A stretch of 64,000 bases of DNA from an uncultured Candidatus Peregrinibacteria bacterium (GTDB lineage: Bacteria; Patescibacteriota; Gracilibacteria; Peribacterales; Peribacteraceae), in contig CALMES010000105.1 in assembly GCA_937863435.1 (NCBI GenBank), positions 1 to 64,000 on the forward strand, given 5' to 3'. Both the position numbers and the translations under genes were made by a program. Of the stretch, positions 53,071 through 61,779 are shown piece after piece. Numbering within the stretch: position 1 is the first letter of the stretch; each line of letters starts with the position of its first letter. The notes beneath the pieces were generated by a model. That model had not been told where the DNA came from. It did not search any database and worked only from the letters and a program-made list of their open reading frames with translations.

Positions 53071-54282
53071 ATGCCTTCCTACGCCGCTTTCGTCGGACAT
53101 CAACCGACCCTCAGCACAACCGAACTCTCCGCCCGCTTGCCGGACATGAAAATTGTCCACAATTTCGAGAATCAGTTCGTGGTGTTTTCAACCGAACAGA
53201 AAATTGATCAGGCGTTTTTGCAGACACTCGGCGGTACCGTGCTTCTCGCTCGCGAGGTGACAGGGGGCGCAACCGCGACATTTGCGCAAATCCCCACGCT
53301 GCTGGTCAATGAAACGGAGGGATCGAAGGGCAAGGTGACATTCGCATTGCGCTTTCTGGGGCTTCACCGCAGCAAGGGCCGCGAACTGTACCGCATGTGC
53401 AAAGATCTGCTCAAGCAGAACGGAAAATCGTCACGCTATGTCGGCAACGAGAATCAGCCGGCGCAGACGATTCAGCTGCACGACGAAGGACTGATGGAAA
53501 AGAGCGGCTGTGAACTGGTGATTTTGAAAGACAAGCATTATCAGTGGATTGGCCGTACCGTTGCCGCCCAAAACGTGAAAGCCTACACCATGCGCGACAT
53601 GGAAAAGCCGGTGCGCGACGTCACGGTCGGTCTGCTCCCTCCAAAACTCGCCCAGATGATGCTCAATTTCGGCTGGTACATGGCCAATGCCAAAGCCGGG
53701 AAACAATTAAAGACTCTCACTATTTTTGATCCATTCTGCGGCACCGGCGTCATTCCGATGGAAGCGATGCTCCTGCGCTGGAACATCCTGGCGTCCGACG
53801 TATCGCTGAAGGCGGTCAACGGCTGCACCAAGAATATCGAGTGGGTACGCAAAACGTACAAGATTCTGAAAAAAGACAGCGAGGCGACAATCTGGAAACA
53901 GGATGCCACCAAACCATTTGAACTCAAGGAGCTGCCGGACGTGATTGTGACCGAAGGTTCGCTTGGACCGGCACTCATGCAGCGCCCGACACTGAAAGAA
54001 AGCGAGTCGATGCTCAAAGAGGCAGAGCGTCTGGAAAAAGAATTTCTGGAAAACTGTGCCGCCACTTTGCCCGGCGTGCCGGTTGTGATGATGTGGCCGG
54101 TGTGGTACACGCAGAAGCGTCCGCAGTTTCTGGACAAAGCCCTCAAGATTGCAACCGATCTTGGCTACACCCCTGTCTTGCCACCGCATATTTCGCCGGC
54201 CAGCCCCGAACGCTTCACGCTCATCTACAGACGGCCGGACCAGTACGTCGGTCGCGAGATTGTCCTGCTGATGCCGAAGTAA
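53071..54282 (+). CDS. TRM11-like RNA methyltransferase with altered motif IV
   Basis: 403 residues from ATG 53071, with leader TTATACATTCCTCTT. An N-terminal THUMP-like region (about 1-170; SYAAFVGHQPTLSTTELSA, LGLHRSKGRELYRMCKDLL) precedes a class I SAM-binding domain with motif I TIFDPFCGTGVIPMEA and ASDVSLKAVNGCTKNI. The catalytic D/N-PP-Y of guanosine N2-methylases is not seen; the aligned place reads DVIVTEGSLGP. It probably acts on tRNA position 10, but whether it is catalytic is open. The 3' flank is a long hairpin. Confidence 0.8.
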   Translation: MPSYAAFVGHQPTLSTTELSARLPDMKIVHNFENQFVVFSTEQKIDQAFLQTLGGTVLLAREVTGGATATFAQIPTLLVNETEGSKGKVTFALRFLGLHRSKGRELYRMCKDLLKQNGKSSRYVGNENQPAQTIQLHDEGLMEKSGCELVILKDKHYQWIGRTVAAQNVKAYTMRDMEKPVRDVTVGLLPPKLAQMMLNFGWYMANAKAGKQLKTLTIFDPFCGTGVIPMEAMLLRWNILASDVSLKAVNGCTKNIEWVRKTYKILKKDSEATIWKQDATKPFELKELPDVIVTEGSLGPALMQRPTLKESESMLKEAERLEKEFLENCAATLPGVPVVMMWPVWYTQKRPQFLDKALKIATDLGYTPVLPPHISPASPERFTLIYRRPDQYVGREIVLLMPK

Positions 54283-54283
54283 G

Positions 54284-54440
54284 AGGAAACAGAAGAAACA
54301 AAGGAACCAGACGATACAGAGGATGTGATAGCTCTGTATTGAATGAATACTTGATGTAGATTGAAATTTCGATGTCGCACGATCTTGTTTTCGCTCCTCT
54401 GGTTCTTCTGCATCGTCTGGTTCGTCTGTTTCCTTTCATC
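54284..54440. repeat. Long inverted word repeat
   Basis: The left arm AGGAAACAGAAGAAACAAAG followed by GAACCAGACGATACAGAGG faces a right arm which, read in reverse, is AGGAAACAGACGAACCAGAC followed by GATGCAGAAGAACC. The arms are about 40 bases with a roughly 75-base loop. It lies between convergent-free genes, in the gap before the leaderless 54517 gene. Confidence 0.7.
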
Positions 54441-54504
54441 ATATCTCACGACAAACGTCGCTTCCTCACAATCTCAAACGCCATCTTTTGATCGAGATTC
54501 CCCG

Positions 54505-54510
54505 TAGAAT
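54505..54510 (+). promoter_or_regulatory. -10 box, leaderless GTG start at 54517
   Basis: TAGAAT, six bases before GTG 54517. No clear -35 is seen. Confidence 0.5.
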
Positions 54511-54516
54511 GCCTGT

Positions 54517-55107
54517 GTGAAAAAAATCAGCCAGACATTGGCCGTCGTTATCATTCCTATTTTCTGCATCTGGCACATGGTAGCGATTGCCACGTACCTG
54601 ATTCCTAGCAATGCAACATTTCCCGTTCTGTCCTATTGGCTGCCCGGTGTTGCGAATCTGCCGTGGATGCATGGAGTGATCAACCCGATCAAGCAAGCGA
54701 CTTCGCAGTATGTGCTCATCACCAGCCAGTGGCAGATATGGGATATTTTTTCGCCCAATCCGCTGCGACGTGTCTCCATGCACCGGATCGACGCACGTAT
54801 GCCCGACGGCCGCTGGGAAACCGTGCGTCAGCTCGATCCGCTCTCCATTCCCTGGCCGATCCGGGTAAAAGAACTCAAAATTCTGGGACGACTGGAGGAA
54901 GACGGGTGGCGCAACGCGGTGCCAACCTACCTGGCGGCACACTGCAGCATGGAACACCTGTCTGCTATGGACATACGCCTGCATGTTGTACGGTATGTCA
55001 TTCCACTGCCGGCGGAGGCGCGGGCGGGCGGCGGCTGGGCCGGCTGGTCTGCACACCGCGAGGAAACAGACCTTGGATTCGCCCATTGTCCCCCTCTCCC
55101 TTCATGA
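54517..55107 (+). CDS. DUF5819-like membrane-anchored partner of the HTTM protein
   Basis: 196 residues from GTG. The N-terminal helix (TLAVVIIPIFCIWHMVAIATYL) is followed by an extracytoplasmic domain with TSQWQIWDIFSPNPLRRV and RWETVRQLDPLSIP, like the W-x-x-FSPNP signature of DUF5819 proteins. The C-terminus ends in a Gly/Ala/Trp-rich tail. It overlaps the HTTM-DCC gene by 4 bp, and such pairs occur together in bacteria. A TAGAAT box lies six bases before GTG, so the mRNA is leaderless. Confidence 0.7.
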   Translation: MKKISQTLAVVIIPIFCIWHMVAIATYLIPSNATFPVLSYWLPGVANLPWMHGVINPIKQATSQYVLITSQWQIWDIFSPNPLRRVSMHRIDARMPDGRWETVRQLDPLSIPWPIRVKELKILGRLEEDGWRNAVPTYLAAHCSMEHLSAMDIRLHVVRYVIPLPAEARAGGGWAGWSAHREETDLGFAHCPPLPS

Positions 55108-56456
55108 GGCAATGGACATTCCCCGTACGGCACGCGTGGCAGCACTTCTGGTTCAGGCCGGTTACCGCTGACGGCTTTGACCTGATGCGCATCGCTTTCG
55201 GACTGTGCGCCCTCACTGTCTATCTGCTGCAGATGCCCTACATTTGGTACTACTACAGCGATAAAGGCATTTTCCCGCCACAGCTTGTGTCAGTTATGCT
55301 GCGACACGTCTGGCGGTTTTCTCTGCTGGATGTTGTTCATACGCCTTTGAGCGTGAGCATTCTGTACAGTGTTTTGATCGCGGCACTGGTGTGCGTGACC
55401 ATCGGCATTTTTACGCGTGGCGCGCTGCTTGTTACAGCGTTTCTTCTCTTCTCGTTTCATGAGTATTCGATTGTAATGCTCGATGGCAGCGATACGGTTT
55501 TACGCCTGGTTTGTTTCGTCTTGCTGCTGGCACCATCGGGCCGCGCCTTCTCCCTTCAGAGTGCGCTCTCGCGCTTCGACAGCTGGCAGACGCACGGGCA
55601 CGACACGCCGCATACGAATCGGCAAATGCCCATCTGGCCGTACCGGTTACTGCTGTGGCAGATGATTTGTCTGTACGTCAGTTCGGCAATCGGCAAGATG
55701 CAGGGGGATATGTGGTGGACCGGCACGGCTGTGCAAAGCGTGCTGCTGCATCCATGGTTCTCGCGCGTGCCGCCATCACTTGTGCACTCATGGGTCGAGC
55801 CGATCAGCCCGATCCTGACAATCTTTACCGTGCTCGTGCAGATTTTATGGATGGGAATTTTAATTCTCTCTCTTCTGCGATGGTTGCTTCCGCCGCCCTC
55901 ACGCAGATTCGTGCCGGTGGATGCCTACAAGCGGGCGATGATCTTCTGCGGCTTGCTGCTGCACGGCGGCATCGCCGTTTTCATGGATGTCGGCGTCTTT
56001 TCCTTTGTGATGATGACCGCGTATCTGGGACTGCTGATCGATGCGGATTTCGAGGCGCTGCGCGGTATGTTCAATGGCACAACCAAACCGACTGTCACTA
56101 TTTTGTACGATGGTCAGTGTCGCCTGTGCCGCCGATCGATGGGAATGCTGAGCATGCTCGACTGGCTGCACCGATTACGACTGGTCGATTTTCACGATGC
56201 CGGAGCACGTAAAAAAATCGCTCCAACGACCTCGATTGCGACCCTTTCACATGCGATGCACGCCAAATTGCCGAATGGAAAATTGGCTGCTGGTTACTTT
56301 GCGTTTCGGGCAACAACCTGGCATTTACCGTTTTTATGGCTACTCGCTCCCCTCCTCTACATCCCCGGAGTAACGCCGATTGGAAAAGCGGTCTACGCAA
56401 ACATTGCTGCCAACAGACTGCAGTGTTCGGATGGAAATTGCAGACTAGAAAAATAG
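55104..56456 (+). CDS. HTTM domain protein fused to a DCC thiol-oxidoreductase-like domain
   Basis: 450 residues from ATG 55104; longer in-frame ORF sequence upstream overlaps the previous gene and is not used. The N-terminal HTTM region (about 20-300) has RIAFGLCALTVYLLQMP, YYSDKGIFPPQL, HEYSIVMLDGSDTVLRLV and SAIGKMQGDMWWTGTAVQ, as in vitamin-K-dependent carboxylase-like proteins. The C-terminal DCC (DUF393) domain begins TILYDGQCRLCRRSM with a CxxC pair. The fusion and the upstream partner suggest a membrane-linked redox or modification system of unknown substrate. Confidence 0.85.
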   Translation: MRQWTFPVRHAWQHFWFRPVTADGFDLMRIAFGLCALTVYLLQMPYIWYYYSDKGIFPPQLVSVMLRHVWRFSLLDVVHTPLSVSILYSVLIAALVCVTIGIFTRGALLVTAFLLFSFHEYSIVMLDGSDTVLRLVCFVLLLAPSGRAFSLQSALSRFDSWQTHGHDTPHTNRQMPIWPYRLLLWQMICLYVSSAIGKMQGDMWWTGTAVQSVLLHPWFSRVPPSLVHSWVEPISPILTIFTVLVQILWMGILILSLLRWLLPPPSRRFVPVDAYKRAMIFCGLLLHGGIAVFMDVGVFSFVMMTAYLGLLIDADFEALRGMFNGTTKPTVTILYDGQCRLCRRSMGMLSMLDWLHRLRLVDFHDAGARKKIAPTTSIATLSHAMHAKLPNGKLAAGYFAFRATTWHLPFLWLLAPLLYIPGVTPIGKAVYANIAANRLQCSDGNCRLEK

Positions 56457-56509
56457 TCGCCTATCCCACAGAGCGTGGAACAGGCGACAGAAGGGAATGC
56501 TTCTTTCTC

Positions 56510-56641
56510 TCAGTGCTTCATGGCGTATGCCACGGCAGAACCGAGAGCGGCGAGAATGATCGGGACGGCAATGTAGACCAGGCAGCCCGGATTGTCGGGC
56601 CAGTTACGTCGACCGAAATTCCAATCTCTGAGACCGAACAT
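56510..56641 (-). CDS. Small single-helix membrane protein, tentative
   Basis: 43 residues: MFGLRDWNFGRRNW, then a Pro-Asp-Asn-Pro-Gly turn and the helix CLVYIAVPIILAALGSAVAY with tail AMKH. It is short but protein-like, and a 9-bp inverted repeat lies upstream on the minus strand. Its stop is at 56510, 54 bases from the end of the HTTM-DCC gene, with which it is convergent. Confidence 0.45.
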   Translation of the reverse strand: MFGLRDWNFGRRNWPDNPGCLVYIAVPIILAALGSAVAYAMKH

Positions 56642-56671
56642 TGCACTTGCCCTCTTTTTTACAAGGAACGA

Positions 56672-56694
56672 TTGTGTCAGACGCCCTGACACAA
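56672..56694. promoter_or_regulatory. Inverted repeat, candidate operator
   Basis: TTGTGTCAG-ACGCC-CTGACACAA, nine perfect base pairs around a 5-base centre, 31 bases upstream of the small membrane protein start. No T-run follows, so it is more like an operator than a terminator. Confidence 0.45.
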
Positions 56695-56784
56695 CTAACA
56701 CGCTATAGTGATCAAATTAGGCAATCAAATATTTTTATGCTCACAAATAAAAAATGGCTTATCTGTAACGATAAATCATCATTA

Positions 56785-57183
56785 TTATGATCCCTGATAG
56801 TGCCTCGAGACTTCATCGACGACCTCTTTGAGTGACGACTGGGATTTGACGAAGTATTTTTCCGCACCCAGCATTTTGACAGCATTGATATCTTTTTCAC
56901 TGCCGAGTGCTGAGAGCACGAAGAACGGCGTTTCTTTGTTTTGCGTGTCACCGCGCTCCTTAAGCACATCGAAGCCGGTTTTGCGCGGCATCAGAAGGTC
57001 CATCAGGACGCCGTCGAAATGCGTCTCATTCAGCTTCTGCAATGCATCTGTTCCATCGTAGGCGACGGTGACAGCATATCCCTGCCTGGCGAATTTAACC
57101 GATAGGGCCTGCGTCAGCGCACGCTCATCCTCGACGATGAGCAAATGCTTCTGTCCGTCAATTGGTTTTGGTGTCTGATTCAC
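56785..57183 (-). CDS. Single-domain response regulator
   Basis: 132 residues from GTG 57183. A receiver domain only: acidic pair ED at 18-19, phospho-acceptor Asp62 (GVLMDLLMPRKTGFDVL) and Lys113 (EKYFVKSQSS). No output domain follows, so it acts by protein contact or as a phosphate sink. The GTG lies six bases after TATACT (57190-57195). It has no partner kinase next to it, and the orphan kinase at 27360 is a possible but unproven partner. Confidence 0.9.
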   Translation of the reverse strand: MNQTPKPIDGQKHLLIVEDERALTQALSVKFARQGYAVTVAYDGTDALQKLNETHFDGVLMDLLMPRKTGFDVLKERGDTQNKETPFFVLSALGSEKDINAVKMLGAEKYFVKSQSSLKEVVDEVSRHYQGS

Positions 57184-57189
57184 TCCTCT

Positions 57190-57195
57190 AGTATA
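57190..57195 (-). promoter_or_regulatory. -10 box, leaderless GTG start at 57183
   Basis: TATACT on the minus strand, six bases upstream of the GTG. The CCTCACCCC-type repeat begins 27 bases further upstream. Confidence 0.55.
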
Positions 57196-57221
57196 CACGA
57201 AAACGCCTTTTAGCGCTAGCA

Positions 57222-57360
57222 GCCCCTCACCCCCGGCCCCTCTCTTCGCTAAAGTGAGGAGAGAGGAGCTGAGCATAAGAATATAAATTAGATTTGAAGA
57301 AATTAAGAATGTCCCTCTCCCTGCTTCAGCAGGGAGAGGGTGGCCGTAAGCCGGGTCAGG
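57222..57360. repeat. CCTCACCCC-type repeat arms
   Basis: The left arm 57222-57273 begins CCCCTCACCCCCGGCCCC with a CTCTCTTC/GAGGAGAGAG hairpin. The right arm 57311-57360 has CCCTCTCCCTGCTTCAGCAG followed by GGAGAGGG, then GGCCGTAAGCCGGGTCAGGG. About 37 A/T-rich bases lie between. It belongs to the same family as the arms around the DUF559 gene. Confidence 0.65.
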
Positions 57361-57614
57361 GAGCGAACTGTCAATAATCCCCTCTCAATCCGTAAGAGCT
57401 TTCTGTAAGAGGCGTCATGAATGGCACACTCTTTCCTTTTACTCATGACTACATCGTATCTCCAACTCCTCTCCGGCATTTCTCTCGCTATGTGGGCCCT
57501 CATGCTCAAAGTGCATGCGACGGGTATTTAATACCGAAGCGAATGCGTGAAAATACTGCATTTCTTTCGCTGTGGCTCTTGCGAAACACGCGCAAATGGC
57601 TGACAATACGCCCG

Positions 57615-58505
57615 ATGATCTCCGCTTTTGCCATCACCGCGTTTTACAAGTTCTTTCCGATTGGAAAGGACGATATTCAGCAACTGCAGACACTTTTGCA
57701 AGCTGAGGGCGACCGGCTGGCAATCTGCGGATTACTGTTACTTGCTCCCGAAGGCCTTAACGCCACGGTCGCCGGTTCGCCGGAGGCGATTGCCGTTTTT
57801 AAGGAAGTGATCAAACAGCAAGCAGGGGACGTGATTTTCAAAGACAGCACAGCTGAGACCAAGCCGTTTAAACGCTACAAGGTCAAGATCCGCCAGGAGA
57901 TTGTCTCCATTGGCGATACGTCGAATGTGCCGGAAGACACTCTCACGCATGTCACACCCGATGAATGGGATGCCATGATCGAGAAGGAAGACGTGCTCGT
58001 GATTGACACACGCAATGACTACGAAACGGCAATCGGCATGTTTGAAAAAGCGATTGATCCCAAGCTCAAGACGTTTCAGGAATTTCCGGAATACGTGCGC
58101 ACGGCCGATATTCCCAAAACCAAGAAAGTGATGATTTACTGTACAGGCGGCATCCGCTGCGAAAAGGCGGCGGTTGAATTGCAGCGCCAGGGGTACAAGA
58201 ATGTGTACCAACTGTCGGGTGGCATTCTGAAATATCTGGAAGAGAAAGCTCAAAGCAAATTCCATGGAGAATGTTTTGTGTTTGATCATCGCGTGGCGGT
58301 GAACGAAAAGCTCGAGCCATCCAATAAATACAAACTCTGTCCGCACTGCGGCGATCCGGGCGATCAAAAGATTGTCTGCGTTGAATGTCAGAAAACTGCT
58401 GTTATTTGCAAGGATTGTGCACGTCAACCGGAGTTCCATACTTGTTCGAAGAATTGTGCGCATCATACTGAAAAAAAGATCGCCTCTTCGCTCTCGCATG
58501 CGTAA
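57615..58505 (+). CDS. trhO: tRNA uridine 34 hydroxylase (rhodanese-related, TrhO)
   Basis: 296 residues from ATG 57615. The N-terminal acylphosphatase-like domain (AFYKFFPIGKDDIQQLQTLL, LLAPEGLNATVAGSPEAI) precedes a rhodanese domain with the active-site loop CTGGIRCEKA. The C-terminal Cys-rich tail (CPHCGDPGDQKIVCVECQK, CKDCARQPEFHTCSKNC) is typical. It makes 5-hydroxyuridine at tRNA position 34. Longer upstream frames pass through repeats and look non-coding. The start lies seven bases after GACAAT, so it may be leaderless. It overlaps the next gene by 8 bp. Confidence 0.93.
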   Translation: MISAFAITAFYKFFPIGKDDIQQLQTLLQAEGDRLAICGLLLLAPEGLNATVAGSPEAIAVFKEVIKQQAGDVIFKDSTAETKPFKRYKVKIRQEIVSIGDTSNVPEDTLTHVTPDEWDAMIEKEDVLVIDTRNDYETAIGMFEKAIDPKLKTFQEFPEYVRTADIPKTKKVMIYCTGGIRCEKAAVELQRQGYKNVYQLSGGILKYLEEKAQSKFHGECFVFDHRVAVNEKLEPSNKYKLCPHCGDPGDQKIVCVECQKTAVICKDCARQPEFHTCSKNCAHHTEKKIASSLSHA

Positions 58506-59292
58506 GCATGTCTTTCTTCCTTTAGCGGTTGCCATTCTTCCTCTCGGTTTCGGCGCGTGCCAATCGCAAGTTCCTGATCTGCAAGCTCCTGCTTCCGTTG
58601 CATCAGTTTCCATGACTGCTTCCAGCCAAGTTGCAGTGTCTTCTGCGGTTTCATCGTATGAAAGCACTCCGCTCGATACGAGCAGCAGGTCGAGCATCGG
58701 CATTTCTTCATCTGGAAAGTCATCATCCAGTATGACATGGCTCCCATCCTCGCATGCATCCAAAGCATCCAGAATCGTTCCTGCATTCTCGGAGCAGAAT
58801 GATGTCTGGCGCGGGAATTTTCCGCTGTCTGCAGTCGGCAAAAATGCTCTGCCGGATTTCCTGTCGAAGGCCGGCTTAACTGATATTGCCAATCTGAAAA
58901 TCATTGGCGGGACGAACTTGCTGACATCTGACGTGTGTAAAAAACTCTTCAGTAAATATCAGGTTATAGCCAAAGTGAAAGTCGATACCAGCCGCTGTAC
59001 AACCAACCTATTGAGTGACAGCACATTTGCCGATGGCGATCCGCTTGTCATCAATCTGAGTGAATTTGACAGCAAGTATCTGCTGCTGATGATCGACGAA
59101 GAAGGTCTCGGCCAACCCAAAATGTTCTCGTATGCCTACTCGATATCGACAGGTGAATTTTCCATCATCCACCGTGAAAAAGCAGGAGACACCTACACGT
59201 ATTACGGCGACTCGGTACTCTATTTTACAACACCACAAGGCAAGCTGACGTACGCGTATGATTTGGAAACCAGGCAACTCACGAAGAAATAA
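58498..59292 (+). CDS. Putative lipoprotein
   Basis: 264 residues from ATG 58498. The signal peptide RKHVFLPLAVAILPLGFGAC has its lipobox Cys at 21. A Ser/Ala-rich linker follows to about residue 80. The mature C-terminal domain is soluble (LTSDVCKKLFSKYQVIAKVKV, LVINLSEFDSKYLLLMIDEE, TYTYYGDSVLYFTTPQGKLT), with beta-rich ends and no recognised family. It overlaps trhO by 8 bp with a C/T-rich tract (TTCGCTCTCGC) before the start, which suggests coupling. Confidence 0.75.
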   Translation: MRKHVFLPLAVAILPLGFGACQSQVPDLQAPASVASVSMTASSQVAVSSAVSSYESTPLDTSSRSSIGISSSGKSSSSMTWLPSSHASKASRIVPAFSEQNDVWRGNFPLSAVGKNALPDFLSKAGLTDIANLKIIGGTNLLTSDVCKKLFSKYQVIAKVKVDTSRCTTNLLSDSTFADGDPLVINLSEFDSKYLLLMIDEEGLGQPKMFSYAYSISTGEFSIIHREKAGDTYTYYGDSVLYFTTPQGKLTYAYDLETRQLTKK

Positions 59293-59306
59293 TCCTCGTC
59301 CGCGCT

Positions 59307-60641
59307 CTACCTGATAAATACCGATGCCAGTCCCAAAAACGCCAGGAAGCCGAAGACATCGGTTGCCGTTGTTACAAAGACCGTAGCCGAAATGGCAGGA
59401 TCCACTTTCATGGCCTTGAGCGCCAGTGGCACGATCGCCCCAAAAACACCGGCTATCACCAGATTGATCACCATCGACAGGAGCAGAATAATGCCTATCT
59501 CGACTGTCCCTTTGAATACAAACACCACCGCTGCGACAATGAGACCGTTGATGAGACCGTTGATGAGACCCGCCACCGCCTCCTTGCTGATCACACGCCA
59601 CCACCAGCCCTTGCGCCGTGTGCCCTCTCCAAGCGCCAGTCCGCGAACCACCACCGCCAGCGTCTGCGTGCCGGCGTTGCCACCCATGCCGGCGACAATC
59701 GGCATGTAAGCAGCCAGAATCGCCGTCTTGGCAATGGTCGTCTCGAACAAGGAGACGACAAACGCAGCCAGAAACGCAGTGGCCAGGTTGATGATGAGCC
59801 ACACGTAACGGAATTTCACCGCGGCCAGAGCGGAATCCGACAGTTCCTCCTCTTTGTTCACACCGGCAAACAGGTAAAAGTCCTCCGTCGCCTCCATCTG
59901 GGCAACGCGCAGAAGATCGTGCAGATGAATGACGCCGAGAAACTGCCCCTCATCCACGACGCCGATGAGATCGGCCTTGTTCTGCGTCGCCATCTTAAGC
60001 ACTTTTTCCTGGTCTGTTTTTGACGACGTGACAGTGAGCGGCGTGAGAAAATCCCCCACCGGTTTGACGGGCACATTGAACATGAGCGTCCGGTACGGCA
60101 CAAATCCCAGCAGATGATCGTGGTTATCGAGAACGATCACAATCGGCGCCTGCTTGTGAGCCTGCACGTGCTGTCGCACTTTGTCTGAGACTGCTTTGAT
60201 GGTTTCATCTTCGGATACGGTAATGAAATTCAGATCCATCAGTCCACCGGCTGTTTCGGGGCTGAACTTGAGCAGCTTTTCAATTTTGACGCGCTTCTCG
60301 TCTTTGATGTGACGGAGAATCAGGCTGCGGCGTTCTGCCGGAAGCTCGTGCAACAAGTCCGCCGCATCGTCTTCATTGTTGAAATGCAGGAAGCGGGCCA
60401 GCGCATGGTCCGACAGGCGCGGCAGAATGAACGCCCGCGTATTTTCGGTTGTCAGGAGCGCCACTTCAGCCTGGATTTCCGGCGGCAGCAGGGCAAACGT
60501 CTTGCGCTTGCCGTGCGAAAGCCGGTCGAGCACCAGCGCAATATCGGTGTGACTGTGACGCATCAGGAGATTTTTCAGCTTCAAGTCCTCCTTTTTGCCA
60601 AGGAGACCGTCGACGTGCTCAAGGAGATCCGCAATAACCAT
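59307..60641 (-). CDS. mgtE: MgtE-family magnesium transporter
   Basis: 444 residues from ATG 60641. The cytoplasmic N domain (SHTDIALVLDRLSHGKRKTF) precedes two CBS domains (about 135-250; LGFVPYRTLMFNVPVKPVGDF, ADLIGVVDEGQFLGVIHLHDL) that sense Mg2+. Five helices follow, with the pore motif AYMPIVAGMGGNAGTQTLAVV. It takes up Mg2+, gated by the cytosolic concentration. In the middle of the membrane domain, INGLINGL is encoded by a triplicated 12-base unit, a small tandem expansion. It converges on the lipoprotein gene. Confidence 0.95.
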   Translation of the reverse strand: MVIADLLEHVDGLLGKKEDLKLKNLLMRHSHTDIALVLDRLSHGKRKTFALLPPEIQAEVALLTTENTRAFILPRLSDHALARFLHFNNEDDAADLLHELPAERRSLILRHIKDEKRVKIEKLLKFSPETAGGLMDLNFITVSEDETIKAVSDKVRQHVQAHKQAPIVIVLDNHDHLLGFVPYRTLMFNVPVKPVGDFLTPLTVTSSKTDQEKVLKMATQNKADLIGVVDEGQFLGVIHLHDLLRVAQMEATEDFYLFAGVNKEEELSDSALAAVKFRYVWLIINLATAFLAAFVVSLFETTIAKTAILAAYMPIVAGMGGNAGTQTLAVVVRGLALGEGTRRKGWWWRVISKEAVAGLINGLINGLIVAAVVFVFKGTVEIGIILLLSMVINLVIAGVFGAIVPLALKAMKVDPAISATVFVTTATDVFGFLAFLGLASVFIR

Positions 60642-60888
60642 AACAAGAGTGGGCAGGTTGTATGGAAGACACGCATGCATTTGCGCTGATTCGTTTCTTC
60701 GCCCGTGTCTGCTCTCTTTATGCCCTCCCGCACGCCGGAAGACAAGGGCAAATGCCGATTAGCTTCATAGGTTTTAGCTTCTTAGCTTTTTAGAAAAGTA
60801 CGTAATACGTCATTGGTGATGCACTATTTTTTGCCTGCATTCCTGCAATCTTCTGCAGCAGGCGTCCCGCCCGCGGTGACGCAATAAT

Positions 60889-61632
60889 TTACATCCTCAA
60901 CGAAGGCGTTCCGTACATCAGGCTTAGCACCAGTATAATCAGCGGCTGATGAACGAGATATAGAAGGAGCGAATTGCGCCCTGGTATCCCGATTATCGAA
61001 ACAGACCGATGACGAAGCAGCTGATCCAGAGATGCCGTTCGCCAGTACGGATAGCGCACAAAGAGGCAGTGGCCGACAGCCACCCCGATCAGGATGACAC
61101 CCGACCAGGGAAAGAGAGGAAAATAGTCGATCGTTTCAAAGCCTGCATACCTCACACCAAATGGTAAAAGAAATGATGACTGATCAATTAATGTACTCGT
61201 ATATTGTCCTATAATAATGAATAAAACCCCGAGTAATAAATTTAATTCTTTCAGACGATAGAAACCCGGCAGAAAGAGGATGCTGATGCCAATCAGATGC
61301 AAAATGCCAAACCGCACAAAAGTGTGTGCGTCGAAAATGTACGTCACCACACTGATAATGATTCCGCACCCGACAATGCGCAGTCCGCGCAAAACATATT
61401 TTCGAAAGATGACCGCCGTCTGGCGGGTAGCCACCCGCTGATAAGAAAGCACGAAGCTGACACCCGCCAGAACCAAAAACAGCGATGCACTGCTCACCTG
61501 AAAAACATGCCAAAATACAGTGGAGAGATCGAACGGGAATCCGTAGAGAAATGTCAGATCAAACAGCAGGTGATAGACGATCATCTGAACGATTGCGACG
61601 GTGCGCAGTACATCAATTTCGGGATAACGCAT
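60889..61632 (-). CDS. DUF1624/HGSNAT-like membrane acyltransferase
   Basis: 247 residues with seven or eight helices. Motifs: RYPEIDVLRTVAIVQMIVYHL (catalytic His in helix 1), FVRFGILHLIGISILFL, IDYFPLFPWSGVILIGVAVG and LLLYLVHQPLIILV. This is the pattern of DUF1624 (heparan-alpha-glucosaminide N-acetyltransferase catalytic domain). It would transfer acyl groups from cytoplasmic donors to an outer acceptor. Its leader has a TAGTGT-like box shortly before the ATG, consistent with a leaderless start. The gap of about 250 bases to mgtE holds AT-rich words only. Confidence 0.85.
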   Translation of the reverse strand: MRYPEIDVLRTVAIVQMIVYHLLFDLTFLYGFPFDLSTVFWHVFQVSSASLFLVLAGVSFVLSYQRVATRQTAVIFRKYVLRGLRIVGCGIIISVVTYIFDAHTFVRFGILHLIGISILFLPGFYRLKELNLLLGVLFIIIGQYTSTLIDQSSFLLPFGVRYAGFETIDYFPLFPWSGVILIGVAVGHCLFVRYPYWRTASLDQLLRHRSVSIIGIPGRNSLLLYLVHQPLIILVLSLMYGTPSLRM

Positions 61633-61779
61633 GCAATCACACTATCACGGTGCCGCCAACATCGAAATACGGCAGCGGCACACTGTCCGTCATCAAGGAA
61701 CAAAAATCCGTCTTTCGCTCCCCGCCACTCTGATGGCAAGGTAGAATCAGCATGTCCGCCATCCGTCCCCTGTCCACAC

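Noticed and set aside
59520-59570. Triple GTTGATGAGACC as a regulatory repeat
   Set aside because: It lies in frame within mgtE and encodes INGL repeats, so it is a coding expansion.
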